Shown: positions 1 to 5,093 of the stretch, one piece after another
How positions within the stretch are numbered: position 1 is the stretch's first letter
Layout of the letters: every line of letters starts with the position of its first letter
Origin: Oscillospiraceae bacterium
Lineage (GTDB): Bacteria; Bacillota; Clostridia; Oscillospirales; Oscillospiraceae
Assembly: GCA_902765975.1 (NCBI GenBank)
Contig: CACXBO010000133.1
Coordinates: forward strand, 1 to 5,093
Direction: 5' to 3'
Length of the DNA: 5,093 nt
Made by a program: the position numbers and the translations under genes
Notes under the pieces: model-generated
Databases searched by the model: none
Told to the model about the DNA's origin: nothing
The model's input: the letters and a program-made list of their open reading frames with translations, nothing else

Positions 1-1
1 C

Positions 2-86
2 GCGGGAGTGCTGGAATAGGTAGACAGGCACGTTTGAGGGGCGTGTGTCAATAGGCGTGTGAGTTCAAGTCTCATCTCCCGCACCA
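2..86 (+). tRNA. tRNA-Leu, anticodon GAG, with encoded CCA
   Basis: This is a complete type II (long variable arm) tRNA that decodes CUC/CUU leucine codons. The acceptor stem GCGGGAG (2-8) pairs perfectly with CTCCCGC (76-82), followed by discriminator A83 and a genome-encoded CCA (84-86). The D stem is CTG (11-13) with CAG (25-27), with the GG pair at 19-20 in its loop. The anticodon stem is 29-33 with 41-45, ending in a T-G pair. It closes a 7-base loop with T35 before the anticodon GAG (36-38). A short variable arm helix, 47-49 with 54-56, has the loop AATA. The T stem 59-63/71-75 closes the loop TTCAAGT. A discriminator A and a long variable arm are the usual identity features of bacterial tRNA-Leu. 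The gene starts one base from the window edge, so its promoter is not visible. A terminator follows at once, so it is transcribed separately from rpoB. Confidence 0.96.
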
Positions 87-88
87 AA

Positions 89-121
89 AACCGTTCACCC
101 AATCGGGTGAGCGGTTTTTTT
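89..121 (+). terminator. Intrinsic terminator of the tRNA-Leu gene
   Basis: The stem 91-100 (CCGTTCACCC) pairs with 105-114 (GGGTGAGCGG) around the 4-base loop AATC, with one G-T pair at 94/111. It is followed directly by seven T residues (115-121). The run of A just upstream of the stem (86-90) can also pair with the T-run, which extends the helix. The stem begins only a few bases after the tRNA CCA end, so it should stop the tRNA transcript and insulate the rpoB leader from read-through. Confidence 0.93.
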
Positions 122-143
122 GCGTGCTTAGGTATGAATATAT

Positions 144-174
144 AAAAAATCGGCAAAGCAATAAACTTTGCCGA
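144..174 (-). terminator. Rho-independent terminator reading leftward (orphan)
   Basis: The hairpin arms TCGGCAAAG (150-158) and CTTTGCCGA (166-174) form 9 perfect pairs around a 7-base loop. Read on the minus strand, the stem is followed by six T residues (complement of A144-149), which is the classical intrinsic terminator layout. Read on the + strand it is followed by A residues, so it would not terminate a rightward transcript. No minus-strand gene is visible to its right, because rpoB on the + strand begins at 363. It therefore either ends a short minus-strand RNA starting near 254 or is a relic of a lost gene. Confidence 0.75.
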
Positions 175-182
175 AAAAACTA

Positions 183-211
183 TTGACATATGAATTCTAT
201 ACTGGTAAAAT
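183..211 (+). promoter_or_regulatory. Sigma-A-type promoter for rpoBC
   Basis: A perfect -35 box TTGACA (183-188) is followed by exactly 17 bp and a -10 box TAAAAT (206-211). The -10 is preceded by TGG (203-205), which makes it an extended -10. Transcription should start near 217-219, giving an rpoB leader of about 145 nt. It lies after the tRNA terminator and is the only convincing rightward promoter before rpoB, so it is the probable main promoter of the operon in this window. A TATACT at 198-203 is less likely to be the -10 because it is only 9 bp from the -35 box. Confidence 0.85.
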
Positions 212-214
212 AAA

Positions 215-287
215 GTGATTTTGTGCCACCTGTGCGCTAATCTCCTTTATAACTGAGCATAGTATAACACAAAATCACAGAAAATCA
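215..287. repeat. Three copies of a TGATTTTGTG-type box
   Basis: GTGATTTTGTG (215-225) is matched by its exact 11-bp inverse complement CACAAAATCAC (268-278). The second copy is followed without a gap by a near-identical 10-mer, so CACAAAATCA (268-277) and CAGAAAATCA (278-287) form a tandem pair differing at one base. The left copy begins just after the rpoB -10 box and covers its expected start point. The right pair spans the spacer and -35 of the candidate leftward promoter. In the leader RNA the outer arms could pair as a long-range stem, with an inner TTATA/TATAA helix (247-251/263-267). As DNA, the boxes could be operator sites. I cannot tell which from sequence alone. Confidence 0.6.
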
Positions 288-288
288 A
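261..288 (-). promoter_or_regulatory. Candidate leftward promoter in the rpoB leader
   Basis: On the minus strand, TATACT (complement of 261-266) is preceded by TGT, giving an extended -10. TTGATT (complement of 283-288) lies 16 bp further upstream as a -35 box. Transcription would start near 254 and run leftward across the rpoB promoter towards the leftward terminator at 144-174. The pairing of a promoter-like and a terminator-like signal in the same orientation is what gives this call weight. Either one alone could be chance in AT-rich DNA. Confidence 0.45.
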
Positions 289-297
289 GTACATCAC

Positions 298-336
298 CGG
301 AAAATGATGCAACTGCACCGGGCGTATCATTTTCCG
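298..336 (+). promoter_or_regulatory. rpoB leader: Leader hairpin upstream of the rpoB ribosome binding site
   Basis: CGGAAAATGAT (298-308) pairs perfectly with ATCATTTTCCG (326-336). It can be extended by a G-T and a C-G pair (309/325, 310/324) to 13 pairs closing a 13-base loop. It ends 11 bases before the Shine-Dalgarno, so it leaves the ribosome binding site free. No T-run follows, so it is not a terminator. It might stabilise the mRNA, mark a processing site, or bind a regulator. No known riboswitch or ribosomal-protein leader is recognisable here. Confidence 0.65.
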
Positions 337-347
337 CAAGATTATTT

Positions 348-353
348 AAGGAG
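348..353 (+). promoter_or_regulatory. Shine-Dalgarno that sets the TTG start of rpoB
   Basis: AAGGAG lies 9 bases before the TTG at 363-365. No ATG or GTG in the rpoB frame lies at a better distance, so this site decides the start. The hexamer CTCCTT at 242-247 in the same leader is its exact complement. Confidence 0.9.
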
Positions 354-362
354 TGAAGCCAA

Positions 363-3300
363 TTGCCTAAGGACGTATGGTATGGCAAAACGCTGAGAAA
401 GAGCTTTGCCAAATCGGTTGAGATTCAGGACATGCCCGATCTTCTTGAGATCCAGAGAGATTCCTACAAGTGGTTTTTGGAGACGGGTCTTCGCGACGTC
501 TTCAAGGACGTCGCTGCGATCACCGACTACAGCGGAAATCTTGAGCTCAGCTTTTTGGACTACAAGATGGACGATCCTCCCAAGTATTCCGTTGAGGAGT
601 GCAAGGCGAGAGACGCAACGTACGCAGCCCCTCTCAAGGTCAGCGTATGTCTCCGCAATAAGGAGACCGAGGAGATAAAGGAGCAGGAGATCTTCATGGG
701 AGATTTCCCGCTGATGACTGACGGCGGCACCTTCGTAATAAACGGCGCTGAGCGCGTTGTCGTATCGCAGATCGTCCGTTCTCCCGGAGTGTACTATGAA
801 AAGAACGTCGATAAGACCAATCAGCCTGTTTATGCCACTACCGTCATACCCTACAGAGGCGCATGGCTCGAATATGAGACCGACTCTCAGGATATGTTCA
901 ACGTCCGGATCGACAAGAACCGCAAACTCCCGATAACTTGCTTCCTCCGCGCCATAGGCAGAAGGACGGAGGAGCCCTATACGTGGCTCAGCATGTCCGG
1001 AGCGGAAGTCGGCTGCGTTACCAACGACCAGCTTAAGGAAGTGTTCGGCGAGGACGAGCGCATAGTATCCACTATCGACAAGGACGGCTGCATCAGCCGC
1101 GAGGATTCTCTCATGGAGATCTACCGCAGGCTTCGCCCGGGCGATCCTCCCACCGTCGATTCCGCCGAGACTCTCATCTTCAATCTTTTTTTCGATCCGA
1201 GAAGGTACGACATCTCAACTGCCGGACGATATAAATATAATAAAAAGCTCGCAGTATGGTCGAGACTGGTCGGTAAGCAGCTCACAAGACCGATAGCCGA
1301 TCTTATGACAGGAGAGCTCATAGCCGACGCGGGGGAGACGCTTACCCGCGACAGGGCGGAGGAGCTTGACAGGCTCGGAGTGCTCGAGGCCTATATCAAG
1401 GGCGAAAGCGGTAAGGAAGTTAAATGCTTCGGCAATGGAATGGTCTGGCTTGACCGCTTCGTTAGTTTTGATCCCAAGGAAGTCGGCATTAAGGAGAGAG
1501 TACGCTGGATCGTCCTGAAGGGACTTCTTGAAAACTATTCCGGCGACGAGCTAAAGGAAGCCGTTCGTATGAACGTCGACGACCTCGTTCCCAAGTTCAT
1601 TATCCCGGACGATATCTACGCTACAGTCAATTATCTCGGAACCCTTGCCCACGGTGCGGGCGAGGCGGACGACATAGACCATCTCGGAAACCGCCGTATG
1701 CGTTCTGTCGGCGAGCTTCTTCAGAACCAGTTCAGAGTCGGCTTCTCCAGAATGGAGCGAGTGATCCGCGAGCGCATGACGCTTCAGGATCTCGACGTCG
1801 TTACGCCACAGAGCCTTATAAATATCCGCCCCGTGACTGCGGCGATCAAGGAGTTCTTTGGATCCAGCCCGCTCTCACAGTTTATGGATCAGACGAATCC
1901 GCTCGCGGAGCTTACTCATAAGCGCAGGCTTTCCGCTCTCGGCCCCGGCGGCCTTTCACGTGACCGCGCATCCTTCGACGTCCGCGACGTTCACTACAGC
2001 CACTACGGCCGTATGTGCCCGATAGAGACGCCCGAAGGACCCAACGTCGGACTTATCTCTTACCTTGCTTCCTATGCGAAGGTCAATGAGTACGGTTTCA
2101 TGATCGCGCCTTTCCGCAAGGTCGATAAGGAAACCGGAAGAGTGACCGACCACGTTGACTATCTCACCGCCGACCAGGAGGATCGCTTTGTCGTCGCTCA
2201 GGCGACCGAGCCTCTCGACGAGAACGGCTGCTTTGCAAATCAGAGAGTCGTATGCCGTCACCGCGACGAGATAGTCGAGGTCGAGAAGAGCCGGGTAGAC
2301 TACGTCGATATTTCGCCGAGAATGATGGTATCGGTCGCTTCCGCGATGATACCCTTCCTTGAGAACGACGACGGAAACCGCGCGCTGATGGGCGCGAACA
2401 TGCAGCGCCAGGCAGTACCTCTGCTCACGACGGAGGCGGCAATAGTCGCCACGGGCATTGAGCACAAGTGCGCTGTCGATTCGGCTGTCGTCGTAGTAGC
2501 CGAGGGCGACGGCGTTGTTACCTACGTTGACGCCACGACGATAACGGTCAAATATGATTCCGGTGATATTAAGGACTATCACCTTATAAAATTCGCAAGA
2601 TCCAACCAGGGAACCTGCATTAACCAGCGCCCTGCCGTTCAGGTAGGCGAGAGAGTATCCTATAAATCCGTCCTTGCAGACGGTCCCGCAACGTCCAACG
2701 GCGAGATAAGCCTCGGAAAGAACCTCCTCGTCGGATTTACGACTTGGGAAGGATATAACTACGAGGACGCTATCCTCCTTAACGAGCGCCTTGCTATGGA
2801 GGACGTGTTTACCTCCATCCATATCGAGGAGCACGAGATCGACGCCCGCGACACCAAGCTCGGACCCGAGGAGATCACCCGCGATATCCCCGGAGTCAGC
2901 GAGGACAGCCTCAAGTACCTCGATGAGCGCGGAATCATCTCCATAGGAGCGGAGGTCCACGCAGGCGATATCCTCGTCGGCAAGGTCACTCCAAAGGGCG
3001 AGACCGACCTAACCGCGGAGGAGAGGCTGCTTAGAGCCATCTTCGGCGAAAAGGCGAGAGAGGTCCGCGACACCTCGCTCAAGGTGCCTCACGGCGAGAG
3101 CGGCATCGTAGTCGACGTTAAAGTTTTCACCCGTGAAAACGGCGACGAGCTCAGCCCGAGCGTAAACGAGGTCGTCAGAGTCTATATCGCACAGAAACGC
3201 AAGATATCCGTAGGAGATAAGATGGCGGGCCGCCACGGAAATAAGGGCGTCGTTTCCCGCATTCTTCCAAAAGAAGATATGCCGTATCTACCCGACGGCA

Positions 3301-4142
3301 CTCCGCTCGACATAGTGCTGAATCCCCTCGGCGTACCTTCCCGTATGAATATCGGACAGGTTCTTGAGGTACACCTCGGCTATGCCGCTCAGGCTCTCGG
3401 CTGGAAGGTCGCGACTCCGATCTTCAACGGAGCAAAGGAGTCTGAGATCCGCGAGCTTCTTGGCCAGGCGGGACTCCGTACCGACGGAAAGAGCGTAGTA
3501 TACGACGGACGTACCGGAGAGGCGTTCGACAATCCGATAACCGTAGGCTACGTTTACTTCTTAAAGCTCCATCACCTTGTCGACGATAAGATCCACGCAC
3601 GCTCTACCGGTCCTTACAGCCTTGTGACTCAGCAGCCTCTCGGCGGTAAGGCTCAGTTCGGCGGTCAGAGATTCGGAGAAATGGAGGTTTGGGCCCTTGA
3701 GGCTTACGGCGCAGCCTATACCCTCCAGGAGATACTGACCGTAAAGTCCGACGATGTTACCGGCCGTGTCAGAACCTACGAGGCGATAGTTAAGGGACAC
3801 AACATACCCAAGCCGGGCGTTCCCGAGTCGTTCAAGGTACTCGTAAAGGAACTCCAGTCGCTCTGCCTTGATATCAAGGTGCTCGATAAGGACGGACAGG
3901 AAATTGAGCTACGCGACGATGAAGACGACGAATACGCCGGCGGCTTCAGAAGCGTCGAAAATGAGAATTTCTCTTCCGATGACCGCGAGTTCCACTCCGC
4001 AGGTTATTCTACCGGTATGGCGGAGGATATCATGAGCGGCAACTACGGCTCTGAGGCAGAGGATGACGACGATGAGTTCTCATCTGATTACGACGATTAC
4101 AGCGAGCCGTCTGATTATGATTTAGCACAGGAGGAGGAATAA
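363..4142 (+). CDS. rpoB: DNA-directed RNA polymerase subunit beta
   Basis: This encodes the beta subunit of the cytoplasmic RNA polymerase core. Together with beta-prime it forms the active-site cleft that makes RNA from NTPs. The protein is 1259 aa and complete. The N-terminal YGK (7-9) and the DSYKWF segment (33-38) are typical of the family, as is GGTFVINGAERVVVSQ (121-136) in the protrusion region. The rifampicin region spans about 500-530, with D509, H519 and S524 matching the E. coli D516, H526 and S531 resistance positions in their sensitive form. P503 replaces the usual Q at E. coli 510. NYED (799-802) carries the conserved acidic pair. K953 and K961, in a DKMAGRHGNKG motif, match the catalytic-centre lysines K1065 and K1073 of E. 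coli. TQQPLGGKAQFGGQ (1089-1102) opens the clamp-contacting C-terminal part. The conserved body ends near 1178, followed by a tail with 29 acidic residues among the last 75. The start is TTG, chosen because of the Shine-Dalgarno 9 bases upstream and the homologous N-terminus. rpoC follows after 3 bp. Confidence 0.99.
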   Translation: MPKDVWYGKTLRKSFAKSVEIQDMPDLLEIQRDSYKWFLETGLRDVFKDVAAITDYSGNLELSFLDYKMDDPPKYSVEECKARDATYAAPLKVSVCLRNKETEEIKEQEIFMGDFPLMTDGGTFVINGAERVVVSQIVRSPGVYYEKNVDKTNQPVYATTVIPYRGAWLEYETDSQDMFNVRIDKNRKLPITCFLRAIGRRTEEPYTWLSMSGAEVGCVTNDQLKEVFGEDERIVSTIDKDGCISREDSLMEIYRRLRPGDPPTVDSAETLIFNLFFDPRRYDISTAGRYKYNKKLAVWSRLVGKQLTRPIADLMTGELIADAGETLTRDRAEELDRLGVLEAYIKGESGKEVKCFGNGMVWLDRFVSFDPKEVGIKERVRWIVLKGLLENYSGDELKEAVRMNVDDLVPKFIIPDDIYATVNYLGTLAHGAGEADDIDHLGNRRMRSVGELLQNQFRVGFSRMERVIRERMTLQDLDVVTPQSLINIRPVTAAIKEFFGSSPLSQFMDQTNPLAELTHKRRLSALGPGGLSRDRASFDVRDVHYSHYGRMCPIETPEGPNVGLISYLASYAKVNEYGFMIAPFRKVDKETGRVTDHVDYLTADQEDRFVVAQATEPLDENGCFANQRVVCRHRDEIVEVEKSRVDYVDISPRMMVSVASAMIPFLENDDGNRALMGANMQRQAVPLLTTEAAIVATGIEHKCAVDSAVVVVAEGDGVVTYVDATTITVKYDSGDIKDYHLIKFARSNQGTCINQRPAVQVGERVSYKSVLADGPATSNGEISLGKNLLVGFTTWEGYNYEDAILLNERLAMEDVFTSIHIEEHEIDARDTKLGPEEITRDIPGVSEDSLKYLDERGIISIGAEVHAGDILVGKVTPKGETDLTAEERLLRAIFGEKAREVRDTSLKVPHGESGIVVDVKVFTRENGDELSPSVNEVVRVYIAQKRKISVGDKMAGRHGNKGVVSRILPKEDMPYLPDGTPLDIVLNPLGVPSRMNIGQVLEVHLGYAAQALGWKVATPIFNGAKESEIRELLGQAGLRTDGKSVVYDGRTGEAFDNPITVGYVYFLKLHHLVDDKIHARSTGPYSLVTQQPLGGKAQFGGQRFGEMEVWALEAYGAAYTLQEILTVKSDDVTGRVRTYEAIVKGHNIPKPGVPESFKVLVKELQSLCLDIKVLDKDGQEIELRDDEDDEYAGGFRSVENENFSSDDREFHSAGYSTGMAEDIMSGNYGSEAEDDDDEFSSDYDDYSEPSDYDLAQEEE
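4129..4137 (+). promoter_or_regulatory. rpoC ribosome binding site inside the end of rpoB
   Basis: The purine run AGGAGGAGG contains two overlapping AGGAGG registers, 11 and 8 bases before the rpoC ATG. It is formed by the codons of the last rpoB residues (QEEE), so the acidic C-terminus of beta doubles as the ribosome landing site of rpoC. With the 3-bp gap between the genes, this favours translational coupling and matched output of the two subunits. Confidence 0.9.
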
Positions 4143-4145
4143 GAG

Positions 4146-5093
4146 ATGAGCTACACACCGTTTGACGCCATTCAGATCGGAATTGCTTCTCCGGAAATGA
4201 TAAGAGAGTGGTCTTTCGGCGAGGTCAAAAAGCCGGAGACCATCAACTACCGCACCCTCAAGCCTGAGCGCGACGGACTGTTCTGCGAAAGAATTTTCGG
4301 GCCGACGAAGGACTGGGAATGCCACTGCGGAAAGTATAAAAAGATCCGCTTCAAGGGCAAAGTCTGCGAGCGCTGCGGAGTTGAGGTCACAAGATCGAAG
4401 GTGCGTCGCGAGCGCATGGGTCATATCGACCTTGCCGTTCCCGTATCCCACATCTGGTATTTCAAGGGTATCCCATCCAGAATGGGCCTCATCCTTGACC
4501 TTACCCCGCGCATTCTTGAAAAAGTTCTCTATTTCGCGAGCTATATTGTAACCGATCCGGGCGATACGCCTCTTCAAAAGAACCAGCTTCTCACAGAGAA
4601 GGAATACCGCGATATGCGCGAGAAGTATGAAAACGACTTCGACGCCGGAATGGGCGCAGAGGCGATAAAAAAGCTTCTCCATGAGATCGACTGCGAGAAG
4701 CTCTCACGCGAGCTCCGCGACGAGCTTAAAAACGCGTCAGGTCAGAAAAAGGCGAAGATAGTAAAGCGCCTTGAGGTCGTAGAGAGCTTCTATAAGAGCG
4801 GCAATAAGCCCGAGTGGATGATAATTGACGTTCTGCCCGTTATCCCGCCGGAGATACGTCCTATGGTCCAGCTCGACGGCGGACGCTTCGCCACCTCCGA
4901 TCTTAACGATCTTTACAGAAGAGTAATAAACAGAAACAACCGTCTTAAGAGACTCCTTGAGCTTGGTGCTCCTGACATTATCGTTAGAAACGAGAAGCGT
5001 ATGCTTCAGGAAGCTGTTGACTCCCTTATCGACAACGGTAAGAGAGGAAGAGCTGTTGCAGGACCAAGCGGAAGACCACTCAAGTCCCTTTCC
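4146..5093 (+). CDS. rpoC: DNA-directed RNA polymerase subunit beta-prime, N-terminal part (cut by window end)
   Basis: This is the start of the largest core subunit, which carries the Mg2+-binding catalytic loop. 316 codons are present without a stop. Bacterial beta-prime is usually about 1150-1400 aa, so most of it lies beyond the window, including the NADFDGD catalytic motif. The N-terminus (FDAIQIGIASPEMIREWS, 6-23) and YRTLKPERDGLFCERIFGP (35-53) are typical. The zinc ribbon is intact, with C59, C61, C74 and C77 in CHCGKYK and CERCGVEVT contexts. PVSHIWYFKGIPSRMG (99-114) follows it. Residues about 224-300 contain the WMIIDVLPVIPPEIRPMVQL stretch and the clamp helices with RRVINRNNRLKRLLELGAP (258-276), the main sigma-factor binding surface. 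The less conserved 137-205 stretch shows no large insertion. The gene has an ATG start 3 bp after the rpoB stop with a strong Shine-Dalgarno, so it belongs to the same operon. Confidence 0.98.
   Translation, partial: MSYTPFDAIQIGIASPEMIREWSFGEVKKPETINYRTLKPERDGLFCERIFGPTKDWECHCGKYKKIRFKGKVCERCGVEVTRSKVRRERMGHIDLAVPVSHIWYFKGIPSRMGLILDLTPRILEKVLYFASYIVTDPGDTPLQKNQLLTEKEYRDMREKYENDFDAGMGAEAIKKLLHEIDCEKLSRELRDELKNASGQKKAKIVKRLEVVESFYKSGNKPEWMIIDVLPVIPPEIRPMVQLDGGRFATSDLNDLYRRVINRNNRLKRLLELGAPDIIVRNEKRMLQEAVDSLIDNGKRGRAVAGPSGRPLKSLS

Larger units (their letters stand above)
144..254 (-). ncRNA. Candidate antisense small RNA, about 110 nt
   Basis: This is the predicted minus-strand transcript between the leftward promoter (-10 at 261-266) and the end of the leftward terminator. 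It would overlap the -35 and -10 boxes of the rpoB promoter and about the first 35 nt of the rpoB leader. It has no convincing protein-coding content. An AAAGGAG sequence near its 5' end is followed 12 bases later by a GTG that opens only 10 codons. I do not recognise the RNA as a member of a known family. It could act by convergent transcription or as a trans-acting RNA, or the signals could be a degraded remnant. The call rests on promoter and terminator geometry only. Confidence 0.3.

Noticed and set aside
198..203. TATACT as an alternative -10 box on the + strand
   Set aside because: It is only 9 bp from TTGACA, and no -35-like hexamer lies 16-18 bp upstream. The extended TAAAAT at 206-211 has perfect spacing.
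195..227. Ten-codon GTG frame on the minus strand within the candidate antisense RNA
   Set aside because: The AAAGGAG upstream is 12 bases away and the frame is very short. It was noted only as an alternative reading of the candidate RNA.
304..396. Short + strand frame (ATG ATG, 30 codons) overlapping the start of rpoB
   Set aside because: It has no Shine-Dalgarno at a useful distance, and its first codons fall in the 298-336 hairpin. A leader peptide is possible but nothing supports it.
1186..1192. Run of seven T in rpoB that could suggest a frameshift
   Set aside because: The frame continues correctly through it into the conserved NLFFDPRRYD segment, so the reading frame is intact.
1956..2960. 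334-codon open frame on the minus strand inside rpoB
   Set aside because: It lies wholly antisense to the conserved core of rpoB, including the fork and active-site region. The translation shows no recognisable domain, and the frame is explained by the codon bias of rpoB leaving few stops on the opposite strand.
4122..4682. 186-codon open frame on the minus strand across the rpoB/rpoC junction
   Set aside because: It is antisense to the start of rpoC, including the zinc ribbon, and has no homology I recognise. It is a shadow of the real gene.

Overview
The window holds the start of an rpoBC operon from a bacterium. It reads, left to right: a complete tRNA-Leu gene (2-86) with its own intrinsic terminator, about 240 bp of AT-rich non-coding DNA rich in promoter-like and hairpin signals, a complete rpoB (RNA polymerase beta subunit, 363-4142, 1259 aa), and the first 316 codons of rpoC (beta-prime subunit, 4146 to the window end). 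All genes lie on the + strand. The protein sequences look like those of Firmicutes, most likely Clostridia of the Oscillospirales/Ruminococcaceae kind. The evidence is the rpoB N-terminus and rifampicin region, the four-cysteine zinc ribbon in rpoC, the strong purine-rich Shine-Dalgarno sites, the TTG start and the sigma-A-type promoter. This placement is an inference from recognition, not from a search.

Non-coding region 87-362. The tRNA terminator (89-121) isolates the tRNA from what follows. A second hairpin (150-174) has its T-run only when read leftward, so it looks like a terminator for a minus-strand transcript. A very good + strand promoter (TTGACA, 17 bp, extended -10 TAAAAT, 183-211) should drive rpoBC with a leader of about 145 nt. 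Facing it is a plausible minus-strand promoter (261-288). Together with the leftward terminator it would produce a roughly 110-nt RNA antisense to the rpoB promoter and the beginning of its leader. A 10-bp box (TGATTTTGTG type) occurs three times around these promoters. A strong 13-bp hairpin (298-336) sits just ahead of the rpoB Shine-Dalgarno. The leader also contains a 6-base complement of that Shine-Dalgarno.

Coding region. rpoB and rpoC are 3 bp apart, and the rpoC ribosome binding site is embedded in the last codons of rpoB, so they are almost certainly co-transcribed and translationally coupled. Together they encode the two large subunits of the RNA polymerase catalytic core. rpoB has all the active-site residues I checked and a wild-type-looking rifampicin region apart from a proline at one position. 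It ends in an acidic tail of about 75 residues. The usual rplJ-rplL partners are not directly upstream of rpoB.

The genes are ordinary housekeeping genes. I see no new defence, mobile or metabolic system. The part worth a second look is the rpoB leader and promoter region.
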